Assembly: GCF_003481825.1 (NCBI RefSeq) | Contig: NZ_QULW01000030.1 | Span: 1-13,146, forward strand | Origin: Clostridium sp. OM02-18AC | GTDB lineage: Bacteria; Bacillota; Clostridia; Lachnospirales; Lachnospiraceae | Reading direction: 5' to 3' | Length of the DNA stretch: 13,146 nt | In this document: positions 5,076 through 13,068 of the stretch, piece by piece | Layout: each line of letters opens with the position of its first letter | How positions within the stretch are numbered: position 1 is the first letter of the stretch | Notes under the pieces: generated by a model | What the model saw: the letters and a program-made list of their open reading frames with translations, nothing else | Databases searched by the model: none | Told to the model about the DNA's origin: nothing | Position numbers and translations under genes: made by a program

Positions 5076-6485
5076 TCATTTCAGATGGCACTTCAGGAAT
5101 TTTCCTGTATGCTCTTTTCCATAAAATTTTCCATCCTCTACAAGGATTTCTCCACGACGGATCGTATAAATCGGCCAGCCCTTGGATTCCATATCTTTAT
5201 AAATATCATAATCCAAAGAACCATCCTCGGTATAATGCATATTCTTCTGTGTCAGAGAAACTACTTTATCTGGATCTACAATAATAATATCTGCATCACT
5301 TCCAACCGCAAGACATCCTTTTTCCGGATAGCAGCCAAATACTTTCGCAGGGTTAGTACTTCCAACTTCTACCAGTTTATTAAGCGAGATTTTTCCCTCG
5401 TTAACACCTCTCATCAATAAACCAAAACGTTCTTCCAATCCCGGAATTCCATTAACCGGAACTGCAAAATTCGGAATTTTCTCCCCGGTTTCCGGATCTG
5501 TTTCCAAATCCTTTTCTTTGATCTTACGTGTAAAGATTTCATTATCAGATGTAACAAGGCTCAGGGTTCCATCCTGAATACCTTCCCATAATGCATCCTG
5601 ATCTTCCTGACTTCTAAGTGGCGGGCTCATGAGATAATTAATGCCATCTTTTCCCTTATTCTGATCTTCCGTAAACACAAGATAATGTCCGCAGGTCTCA
5701 GCCTGAACCTTCACGCCGCATTTCTTCGCCTGGCGTACCAGTTCTACTGCCTCTTTGGTGGATAAGTGATAGAAGTAAACCGGTGCATCCAGAAGTTCCG
5801 CAAAGGAAAGGATGCGGTTTACAGCCTCTGCCTCACAGACATTCGGCTTTGCCTCGTTGAAGTATTCCCAGTCTGTCTTTCCTTCGCTTAACAGTTTGTT
5901 CTTTAAGAACTGTGCGATATCATTGCTCTCTGCATGGAATCCACACAGAGCGCCTTCTTCTTTCGCAATCTCCATGATCTTTAAGATATCTTCGTCCGGA
6001 ATCATAACGCCCGGATAGATGGTAAACATCTTAAAGGTCGGGGTTCCGTCTGCCACGAGCTTTTTGATGTCAGCTCTTAAGTCATCCGTAGCCTTGATAA
6101 ATTTCGGATGCACGCTGTAGTCCAGGGTTCCCTCAGACATTTCCTCGATTCGCTCTGCAACTGCCTGCATAACCGGGGTGTCCTGGGTGGTCGTACTGAA
6201 ATCCATGAAAGTGGTTACGCCTCCGAAAGCGCCGCACTTGCTGGCGCTGTAGAAATCCAGGATATCGATCGTGCCGCTGAAAGGTGCCTTTACATGCATA
6301 TGGGGCTCAATAAAGCCCGGCATGATATATTTGCCTTCTGCGTCAATGATCTTTTCTGCCGCCAGATTGTCCAGACCGCCCGGCTCCACAATGTGGGAGA
6401 TGTGCTCATCTGTCACACCAATATCTGCCTTGTAAGTTTCATTTGCCGTTACAACAGTACCATTTTTAATAAGTAATTTTAACAT
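5076..6485 (-). CDS. Dihydropyrimidinase/hydantoinase-family amidohydrolase
   Basis: A 469-residue zinc amidohydrolase of the cyclic-amidase group, which opens hydantoin, dihydropyrimidine or allantoin rings by hydrolysing the cyclic amide. Metal-site residues are present: His62 and His64 (PHMH), Lys152 for carboxylation (TFKMF), His184 (GFHAE), His240 (YHLST) and Asp314 (TSDNE); Tyr157 matches the substrate-stabilising tyrosine of dihydropyrimidinases. Unlike most relatives, which have SDHC or TDHC, the Asp is followed by Asn-Glu, and the loop before NGIPGLEER (345-353) is longer. AGAGGATG lies upstream of the ATG. It is the last gene of the operon, 48 bp after the permease. Third-position base use shifts inside the gene near 5690. 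Allantoinase or phenylhydantoinase are equal options; dihydropyrimidinase is less favoured because no dihydropyrimidine dehydrogenase is seen. Confidence 0.85.
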   Translation of the reverse strand: MLKLLIKNGTVVTANETYKADIGVTDEHISHIVEPGGLDNLAAEKIIDAEGKYIMPGFIEPHMHVKAPFSGTIDILDFYSASKCGAFGGVTTFMDFSTTTQDTPVMQAVAERIEEMSEGTLDYSVHPKFIKATDDLRADIKKLVADGTPTFKMFTIYPGVMIPDEDILKIMEIAKEEGALCGFHAESNDIAQFLKNKLLSEGKTDWEYFNEAKPNVCEAEAVNRILSFAELLDAPVYFYHLSTKEAVELVRQAKKCGVKVQAETCGHYLVFTEDQNKGKDGINYLMSPPLRSQEDQDALWEGIQDGTLSLVTSDNEIFTRKIKEKDLETDPETGEKIPNFAVPVNGIPGLEERFGLLMRGVNEGKISLNKLVEVGSTNPAKVFGCYPEKGCLAVGSDADIIIVDPDKVVSLTQKNMHYTEDGSLDYDIYKDMESKGWPIYTIRRGEILVEDGKFYGKEHTGKFLKCHLK

Positions 6486-6533
6486 AAAATCATCCTCTCA
6501 AATTCTGATTTACTGTTTTCAGATACAACGTCT

Positions 6534-7460
6534 TTACACATCTTTCGGATCATACGCGGAACCCCATGTTTTCGGAACCACGGAATGCTTAACCATGATG
6601 GCCAATGCTACAATCGTTACAATGTATGGCAACATCTGTAGGAACTGATAAGGAATTACAGATCCGGTTGTCTGGAAGCGAAGCTGTAATGCATCAGCAG
6701 CACCAAACGCCAGACATACGACACCTGTTCTAATTGGATTCCAGCCGCCTACCACGCAAGCTGCCATTACAATGAATCCACGACCTGCTGCCATGCCACC
6801 AGCGGAGAAATAACCAACCTCTGCCAGAGTCAGGACACATCCACCTAAAGCTGCGAAAATACCAGAAAGGATAACGGTCTGATATTTGATCTTGATAACA
6901 GAAAGACCTGCTGTCGCTGCTGCTTTTGGATTATCGCCGACTGCACGAACATTTAATCCCCATCTGGTCTTATAGAGAATATAGGCCGCAATAAATGGCA
7001 GAACCAGTGCAATCCAGGTACTGATCGGCTGTGAGAAAAACAACGGTCCCAGAATCGGAATATCAAACATACTCTTCGGGAAAATAGTCGGGAAAGTTGC
7101 TACACGAGACTGTCTGGTTTCGGACATCAGGGAAAATATCGCATCTGTCGCACCTAGCGATATCATATTCACCATAAGTCCTGTTACTACCTGATTGGTA
7201 CGTCTGGTAACAGTAAGAAATGCTACAATCACACCCAAAACCGCACCAATGATAATAGTAAATAAAACAGCTAATACCAGGCTATTCATATAATAGCCAA
7301 CAGCAATACCTGTAAGGGCACCAAATAACATGATTCCCTCAATACCCATGTTAATAACGCCAGAGCGCTCTGCATATACTTCTCCGATTGCAACGATAAG
7401 CAATGGAGCTGCCCAGCGAAGGGTTGCCTGCAACCAATCTATAATCATTCCAGCTGACAT
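6534..7460 (-). CDS. BMP-type ABC transporter, second permease
   Basis: A 308-residue integral membrane protein of the branched-chain/ribose permease superfamily, like NupQ/YufQ subunits of nucleoside importers. About eight to nine membrane segments are seen, with the signature GVINMGIEG at 34-42 and the coupling-helix motif GDNPKAAATAG at 175-185. The ATG at 7460 is preferred over that at 7508, because AAAGGAGGGG lies seven bases upstream and the longer form would overlap the previous gene by 47 bases. The stop of the first permease and this start are one base apart (TAATATG), a sign of translational coupling. It forms a heterodimeric channel with the other permease, powered by the ATPase at 8596-10113. 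Confidence 0.9.
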   Translation of the reverse strand: MSAGMIIDWLQATLRWAAPLLIVAIGEVYAERSGVINMGIEGIMLFGALTGIAVGYYMNSLVLAVLFTIIIGAVLGVIVAFLTVTRRTNQVVTGLMVNMISLGATDAIFSLMSETRQSRVATFPTIFPKSMFDIPILGPLFFSQPISTWIALVLPFIAAYILYKTRWGLNVRAVGDNPKAAATAGLSVIKIKYQTVILSGIFAALGGCVLTLAEVGYFSAGGMAAGRGFIVMAACVVGGWNPIRTGVVCLAFGAADALQLRFQTTGSVIPYQFLQMLPYIVTIVALAIMVKHSVVPKTWGSAYDPKDV

Positions 7461-7461
7461 A

Positions 7462-8595
7462 TTAGTTCCCCTCCTTTGCGGTAGAATCGTCTGTCTCATC
7501 CTCGTCATCTTTGCTTGTGTCTACAACTTTGCTCATACGGCGACTGTCTACTACACCAACGCCAATTACAAAAAGCATACACATAGCAATGATGATAGAG
7601 TTCATAGAGGAAATAACACCTGTTTCAATAGACATCGTTGCACCGCCTGCCTTTAATGCAGCGAAAAACAGTGCAGAGAAAATAACACCAATCGGATTTC
7701 CGCCTGCCAGAAGTGCTACAGCAACGCTCTCATAACCAACATTCGTAACAAACTCCATATACACGCGGCGCTTTAATCCCATAACCTCGACTGCACCGGA
7801 AAAGCCACCCAGAAGTGCTCCAATCATCATGATGATCACAATCTGTTTTTTCTCATCCAAGCCTGCATATCTTGCAGCATTCGGGTTTGCACCTAACATC
7901 TTGGTACGAAAACCAAAAGAAGTGTAATTTAAAATAAAGTAAGAGATAATACACAATATGATTGCAATGAACGGACCAGGATGCAGGCTGGAACCTTTCA
8001 TCATGATCGGAAGCAGTGCACTTCCTGCAAACTTCTTACTCATCGGATAAAACGCGCCCTCTTCTGCAACTAACGGCAGACAGGAAACTACCCAGTTGGT
8101 TAAGTAAATTGCAATGTAACTCATCATGATGGAACAAGTAACTTCATTTACACCCTTGTAAGCTTTTAAGTAGCCCGGAATCAATCCCCAAACAGCTGCA
8201 AATGCCATTGCTAAAATCATACACAGTGGAATATGAATAAATGCCGGAAGTCCAAGATCCTGAACGCCAAGAATAGAAGCTCCAATCGCGCCAAGATACA
8301 TATAGCCTTCCATACCAAGATTCCACACACCAGCTTTGATACCAAGCGATACGCCAATTCCGCCAAGCAGCAACGGTGAAGAACGAACCAATACATTGCT
8401 GAATGACTGTGCATTACCAAACGCACCTTTTATCAATGAACCATATGCCACAAACGGGTTAACACCTGAAATTGCGATCAGGATTCCACTTGCAATCAGT
8501 CCCAATACAATACCAAAGAGAGTACGTCCGAGAGAAACCGCCACATCCCCCAAAAGCGGAATGCTTAATATTTTAGTTTTATTCAATTCTTTCAT
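7462..8595 (-). CDS. BMP-type ABC transporter, first permease
   Basis: A 377-residue permease like NupP/YufP, with about ten membrane segments, the family signature WNLGMEG at 91-97 (relatives have FNIGxEG) and the ATPase-contact motif GANPNAARYAG at 235-245. The last twenty residues form a very acidic cytoplasmic tail (DDEDETDD) of unknown role. The ATG directly abuts the TAG stop of the ATPase gene, with GGAGGTG inside the end of that gene, so translation is coupled. The family imports nucleosides or related heterocycles; the neighbouring enzymes point to a ureide here. Confidence 0.9.
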   Translation of the reverse strand: MKELNKTKILSIPLLGDVAVSLGRTLFGIVLGLIASGILIAISGVNPFVAYGSLIKGAFGNAQSFSNVLVRSSPLLLGGIGVSLGIKAGVWNLGMEGYMYLGAIGASILGVQDLGLPAFIHIPLCMILAMAFAAVWGLIPGYLKAYKGVNEVTCSIMMSYIAIYLTNWVVSCLPLVAEEGAFYPMSKKFAGSALLPIMMKGSSLHPGPFIAIILCIISYFILNYTSFGFRTKMLGANPNAARYAGLDEKKQIVIIMMIGALLGGFSGAVEVMGLKRRVYMEFVTNVGYESVAVALLAGGNPIGVIFSALFFAALKAGGATMSIETGVISSMNSIIIAMCMLFVIGVGVVDSRRMSKVVDTSKDDEDETDDSTAKEGN

Positions 8596-10113
8596 CTATT
8601 GCACCTCCGGAACTTGTCCTAACATCATCTGACCAATTACATTCTGATCTGCGGTTTCGCCATCAAGTTCTCCCATACACTCTCCGCTGTAAAGAACAAT
8701 GATACGGTCACTCAATGCCATAATCTCCTGTAATTCACCTGAAATAAACAAAATTCCCGCACCTCTGTTGCGCTCTTTCATCAGAATGTTCAACACATTA
8801 TCAACCGCGCCCAGATCCAGACCTCGGGTCGGATGTGCTACCAGATCCAGTACCGGTTCCGGATCCAGCTCTCGTGCAATAACAACTTTCTGCTGATTAC
8901 CACCGGATAAATTCCTTACCTTTACATTCTCAGAAGGAGTTTTAACATGGTATTTTTTGATCATCGCTCTAGCATGTTTTTTAATTGTCTTGTAATCCAG
9001 AATATGCTTTTTTGCAAACGGCTCATTGTAATAATCTTTAATGATCATATTATCGGCAATGTTGAAATCCATAACAAGCCCCGTCTTCTGTCTGTCCTCA
9101 GGGATATATCCAAGGAACGATGGATCTGCAATTACCCCCGTAACCGGTTTGCCATCAATTGTGATGCTTCCGCTTGTTGTTTTACGCATGCCTGAAATAC
9201 ACTCTGCCAGTTCTTTTTGTCCGTTTCCATCAACACCGGCCACTCCAACAATCTCACCCGCATGAACTGTCAGATTAAAATTCTTCAATGCCTGAATTCC
9301 ACGATCGTCAATTGCGTTAACATCTTTCATAACCAAAACCGGCTTCTTATTCGTATACTCCTCACGCGGCTTGCGATCAATAGATATCGGACGACCAACC
9401 ATCATCTTTGACAGCGTCAGCTGGGTAGCATCTTTGGTATCTATAGTTCCAATATATTTTCCATCGCGGATAACCGTAACTCTGTCTGTGATCTGAATTA
9501 CTTCACGAAGCTTGTGACTGATAAAGATAACCGAACGTCCCTGTGCGGTAATATGACGAATCGCGTTACACAACTGGTCACTCTCAGAAGGAGTCAGAAC
9601 CGCTGTAGGCTCATCCAAAACCAAAACCTTACAGTCTCTGTACAAAGCCTTCAAAATTTCGACCCACTGCTGTTTACCAACCGGCAGCTTCCAGACAATC
9701 TCATCCGGATCCACGTACAATTCATATTCTTCACATAACTCTAATAAACGCTTCTTTGCTGGTTCCAAATCCAGCTTTTGTTTCTTGGTTGGAATACCAA
9801 GAACAATATTCTCGATAACAGAAAGTGTATCAACCAATTTGAAATGCTGATGTACCATTCCAACTCCGTTCGCAATTGCTTCGGCAGGAGATCCTATCTG
9901 CACTTCTTTTCCATCTAATAAAACTTTACCCGTGGTGGGAGGATATAGCCCATATAATACATTCATTAATGTTGTTTTTCCAGCACCATTTTCTCCCAAT
10001 AAACCCAATACTTCCCCTTTTTTGCAATTGATGCTGACATGATCATTTGCCAGAACTCCCGGAAATTCCACGGTAATATCCTGCATTTGCAGTGCATACC
10101 TATCTTCTGCCAT
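8596..10113 (-). CDS. BMP-type ABC transporter, duplicated ATP-binding protein
   Basis: 505 residues with two ATPase domains, as in NupO/YufO and sugar-type importers. In domain 1, Walker A is GENGAGKTT (40-48), Q-loop HQHF (88-91), signature LPVGKQQ (143-149, relaxed) and Walker B VLVLDEPTA (163-171). In domain 2, Walker A is degenerate (GVDGNGQKE, 293-301), the signature is canonical (LSGGNQQK, 402-409), and AHPTRGLD (426-433) replaces the DEPT motif, as is usual for this family. I moved the start to the ATG at 10113, because AGGAGGGG (10123-10130) lies nine bases before it and downstream of the other in-frame ATG at 10137. The 92-bp gap to the lipoprotein gene holds a hairpin. Confidence 0.92.
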   Translation of the reverse strand: MAEDRYALQMQDITVEFPGVLANDHVSINCKKGEVLGLLGENGAGKTTLMNVLYGLYPPTTGKVLLDGKEVQIGSPAEAIANGVGMVHQHFKLVDTLSVIENIVLGIPTKKQKLDLEPAKKRLLELCEEYELYVDPDEIVWKLPVGKQQWVEILKALYRDCKVLVLDEPTAVLTPSESDQLCNAIRHITAQGRSVIFISHKLREVIQITDRVTVIRDGKYIGTIDTKDATQLTLSKMMVGRPISIDRKPREEYTNKKPVLVMKDVNAIDDRGIQALKNFNLTVHAGEIVGVAGVDGNGQKELAECISGMRKTTSGSITIDGKPVTGVIADPSFLGYIPEDRQKTGLVMDFNIADNMIIKDYYNEPFAKKHILDYKTIKKHARAMIKKYHVKTPSENVKVRNLSGGNQQKVVIARELDPEPVLDLVAHPTRGLDLGAVDNVLNILMKERNRGAGILFISGELQEIMALSDRIIVLYSGECMGELDGETADQNVIGQMMLGQVPEVQ

Positions 10114-10150
10114 AAACGTATTCCCCTCCTGTCGCAACTCATGGATACAA

Positions 10151-10177
10151 ATGGGGAGACACTAACTGTGCCCCCAT
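10151..10177 (-). promoter_or_regulatory. Intercistronic hairpin between binding-protein and transporter genes
   Basis: ATGGGG/CCCCAT arms with an inner CAC/GTG stem, between the lipoprotein stop and the ATPase start. There is no T-run, so it is not a normal terminator. Such hairpins often protect the upstream message and let binding protein outnumber transporter; that role is inferred. Confidence 0.4.
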
Positions 10178-10205
10178 CTGTATTCATTATCAATATACCT
10201 TCTCT

Positions 10206-11249
10206 TTATTTCGAAAGATCAATCTTACCTGCAAGCAGATCTGCAACTGCCGCATCATAAACTTCCTGCTGTTCTTTTGTTAATTCTGCATTAATAACCG
10301 GTCTGATACCATTTTCAGACATGCCAAGAACATGAGATTTTCCATCACAGATTTCACCTTTGGCCTCCAGATAGCCTAACTCATCCCATGCAAATACAAC
10401 GCTACCGGCAGTCACATCTTCTGCACCGTAGTCTTTTGCGTAATCAGCAACAGCACCAACAACCTTTACATTTCCGGAATCCTGTGCAGCTGCTGCTACA
10501 CCTGCACCCGCTGCATCCAGACATGGGAATAATACATCATAACCCTGTGCGATAACAGCCAGACATGCTTCTCTTGCTTTTACAGTATCAGCCCAGTCGC
10601 CAGTGGTAATTGCAGTTGTTTCAATATCCGGATTTACATACGCAACACCTTTATAGAAACCTGCTTCCATAGCTCTGTGTGTATCATAGAACTCACCTGT
10701 AACCATTGCTACTTTATTAGTCTTAGTTGTCAAACCAGCCAGTACACCGCCGATAAATCCTGCATCGCTATAGCTAATGGTTGCTGCTGACATATTCGGG
10801 AGATCAAATGTGTCAGTACCTACAGAAAAGATAAACTGGGTATCCGGGAATTCTTCTGCTACCATAGATACTGCTTCACCGAACTGACCACCCTGTCCTA
10901 CGATAATCTGATATCCCTGCTGGGCAAACTGACGAAGCACCTCCAGCTGCTCATCCTGGGTAACATTCTCTTTGTATGCGGTCTTGATACCCAGTTCGTC
11001 TTTGGCTTTCACCATACCTTCGTAAGTAAACTGGTTAAATGCCTCATCTGTAACCAGACCCGGGAAGATCATGGCCACGCTCTTTCCATCTTCAGTTCCG
11101 GCACTATCACCGCCCTTATTCTCAGCAGCAGTTTCCTTACTTGAATTATCAGAAGTACTATTACTTCCAGAACCCCCTGATGAACATGCGGATAAACCAA
11201 GTGCTGCTACTAACGCCAGACCTACAAACGCTCTCATTCTTTTTTTCAT
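10206..11249 (-). CDS. BMP-family substrate-binding lipoprotein
   Basis: A 347-residue lipoprotein with a basic N-terminus (KKRMR), a hydrophobic signal and the lipobox LSAC with Cys22 as the lipidated residue. A Ser/Gly/Asp-rich linker (23-55) leads to a BMP/PnrA-type fold: VAMIFPGLVTDEAFNQ at 58-73, a segment NMSAATISYSDAGFIGGVLAG (152-172) and TGDWADT (216-222). It captures the substrate outside the membrane and hands it to the ABC permeases encoded next. Characterised relatives bind purine nucleosides. The stretch GAVADYAKDYG (265-275), where relatives have a Gly-x-Asp-x-Asp-Gln type motif, is unusual and suits a different ligand. AAAGGAGAG precedes the ATG. It begins 19 bp after the racemase gene. 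Confidence 0.9.
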   Translation of the reverse strand: MKKRMRAFVGLALVAALGLSACSSGGSGSNSTSDNSSKETAAENKGGDSAGTEDGKSVAMIFPGLVTDEAFNQFTYEGMVKAKDELGIKTAYKENVTQDEQLEVLRQFAQQGYQIIVGQGGQFGEAVSMVAEEFPDTQFIFSVGTDTFDLPNMSAATISYSDAGFIGGVLAGLTTKTNKVAMVTGEFYDTHRAMEAGFYKGVAYVNPDIETTAITTGDWADTVKAREACLAVIAQGYDVLFPCLDAAGAGVAAAAQDSGNVKVVGAVADYAKDYGAEDVTAGSVVFAWDELGYLEAKGEICDGKSHVLGMSENGIRPVINAELTKEQQEVYDAAVADLLAGKIDLSK

Positions 11250-11268
11250 AGCTCTTCTCTCCTTTTAT

Positions 11269-11997
11269 TTAAAGATTGTCTACGAGTAACATTTTATTTT
11301 TAATTTTCTTAGCATCAGGATTTTTATAAAGTCCCGCTTTGGAAGTCTCAATTTTCCCCCGACATAACATTTCCAGCTGCAAGAACGTTACCTCAACCGG
11401 ATCCAGGACCGGAACTCCAAGTGCTTTGCTTACCGGATCATGATATCCGGTCATGCCTGCACATCCAAGGATTAGAACCTCTGCCCCCCGTCTGATCGCT
11501 TCTCTTCCCTGATCAATCAGACGCTGGATCGTTTTTTCTGAATTTTCCTCTGCATCCAGAACACTCATGTTCAGTGGAAATACACCCGCATACCGATATT
11601 CCATTCCGTACTGGTCTACCATATTATCCATCATAGATACGGCTTTTTCTGATGCTGCTAAAATAGCAAATCTGCTTCCAAGAAGCAAAGATACCGCCAT
11701 TGATGTTTCTGCTATACCAAGTACCGGACACTGGCAGATTTCTTTCACTGCATATAATCCCGGATCTCCAAAGCATGCAATCATAATCCCGTCATACTTT
11801 TCTTTTGCATTTTCCAAGAATCGACACAGTGCAAATGCCGCGAGTGTATAGTCATAAAATGATTCCAAAGATTCCGGGCCGAAATCCACACCTGCAATTT
11901 CCACTTCCACGCCAGGCATTCTGACCCGATCAACCGTTGCCCTAATATCCTCTGTCATTGCGTCAGACGTATTAGGATTCACCACTAACAGTTTCAT
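11269..11997 (-). CDS. Asp/Glu/hydantoin racemase family protein
   Basis: 242 residues of the aspartate/glutamate/hydantoin racemase superfamily. The hallmark cysteine pair for two-base proton transfer is present: Cys75 (IACFGDPG) and Cys179 (ILGCAGMTG). The N-terminus MKLLVVNPNTSDAMT matches hydantoin and allantoin racemases rather than glutamate racemase (MurI). Beside a cyclic-amide hydrolase, the likely job is to convert the unused enantiomer of a 5-substituted hydantoin or allantoin into the one the hydrolase accepts. AAGGAGG lies five bases before the ATG; there are 23 bp to carbamate kinase and 19 bp to the lipoprotein gene. A maleate isomerase-like activity in the same superfamily cannot be ruled out. 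Confidence 0.85.
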   Translation of the reverse strand: MKLLVVNPNTSDAMTEDIRATVDRVRMPGVEVEIAGVDFGPESLESFYDYTLAAFALCRFLENAKEKYDGIMIACFGDPGLYAVKEICQCPVLGIAETSMAVSLLLGSRFAILAASEKAVSMMDNMVDQYGMEYRYAGVFPLNMSVLDAEENSEKTIQRLIDQGREAIRRGAEVLILGCAGMTGYHDPVSKALGVPVLDPVEVTFLQLEMLCRGKIETSKAGLYKNPDAKKIKNKMLLVDNL

Positions 11998-12020
11998 ATT
12001 CCTCCTTACTATCAGATCAA

Positions 12021-12977
12021 TTACTGATGGATGTGTGTTCCCGTCTGCCCTGCAATTCCTTCCTTTGCTTTTTCAAGCAAGGTAATCAGAGCAGTCCGAC
12101 CTTTCTTGGATTCTGCAAACTTAACTGCCGCCTGTACCTTTGGAAGCATGGATCCCGGTGCAAAATGTCCGGCCTCTGCGTATTCTTTCGCCTGTTCTAC
12201 CGGCAAATCACTCAACCATGTTTCATTTGGTTTTCCAAAATTAATCGCAACTTTTTCTACTGCTGTAAGAATAATTAAAAAATCTGCATCCAGATCTTCT
12301 GCCAGCTTTTCTGCCGCGAAGTCTTTGTCTATTACCGCTGCAGCACCTTTTAAATGATGTCCCTCAGTTACAAATACAGGAATACCGCCACCACCGCATG
12401 CAACAACCACATAGTCATTTTCAACCAGGTTACGGATGGTATCGATCTCAATAATGGACTTTGGTTTTGGAGAAGCAACTACACGACGATATCCACGCCC
12501 TGCATCCTCAACAACCTTATAATCCTTTTCTTTGACCAGCTTATCAGCCTCTTCCTTTGTCATAAATGCTCCAATTGGCTTTGTTGGATTCTCAAAAGCC
12601 GGATCATGGGCATCTACCTCTACTTGCGTCAGGATAGTAGTACAACCTGTATTAATGCCTCGGTCCAACATCTCTTCACGCAATGCATTCTGCAAATCAT
12701 ATCCAATATATCCCTGGCTCATTGCTACACATACAGATAAAGGACACGGAATGTACTTTTCCGGATTGGATTTAGTTAGCTCAGACATAGCATTCTGAAT
12801 CATACCAACCTGTGGTCCATTTCCATGTGCAATTACAACTTCATTGCCATCCTCAATCAGATCTACAATTGCAGCTGCAGTCTTCTTTACTGCTATCATC
12901 TGTTCCGGTAATGTGTTCCCCAACGCATTACCGCCAAGAGCGATTACAACTCTTTGTTTCTTTTTATCAATCCCCAT
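12021..12977 (-). CDS. arcC: Carbamate kinase
   Basis: 318 residues, the usual length, of the amino-acid kinase fold. ALGGNALG (13-20), HGNGPQVG (51-58), ACGGGGIPV (193-201), the KDFAAEKLAEDLDAD segment (218-232) and GHFAPGSMLPKVQAA (270-284) are all characteristic. It transfers phosphate from carbamoyl phosphate to ADP, yielding ATP and carbamate (ammonia plus CO2), a fermentative energy step. The ATG at 12977 is chosen over an in-frame one at 13034, because GGAGAAG lies seven bases upstream and the extra 19 residues precede the conserved fold and fall in a hairpin. No arginine deiminase genes are nearby, so carbamoyl phosphate probably comes from ureide breakdown. Confidence 0.93.
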   Translation of the reverse strand: MGIDKKKQRVVIALGGNALGNTLPEQMIAVKKTAAAIVDLIEDGNEVVIAHGNGPQVGMIQNAMSELTKSNPEKYIPCPLSVCVAMSQGYIGYDLQNALREEMLDRGINTGCTTILTQVEVDAHDPAFENPTKPIGAFMTKEEADKLVKEKDYKVVEDAGRGYRRVVASPKPKSIIEIDTIRNLVENDYVVVACGGGGIPVFVTEGHHLKGAAAVIDKDFAAEKLAEDLDADFLIILTAVEKVAINFGKPNETWLSDLPVEQAKEYAEAGHFAPGSMLPKVQAAVKFAESKKGRTALITLLEKAKEGIAGQTGTHIHQ

Positions 12978-12992
12978 AATATCTTCTCCAAT

Positions 12993-13036
12993 GAATGTGT
13001 CCGAAGCAGTTTCCCCCTCTGCCCCGGAACACATTC
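12993..13036 (-). promoter_or_regulatory. Structured intercistronic leader before carbamate kinase
   Basis: A long interrupted stem, GAATGTG/CACATTC, then TCCG/CGGA, then GCAG/CTGC, closes directly upstream of the GGAGAAG site. There is no T-run. It fits an RNA processing or stability element; a ligand-binding leader is possible but not recognised. Confidence 0.4.
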
Positions 13037-13068
13037 TTTAAAATAATCCCGAACTATACTAACTCAAT

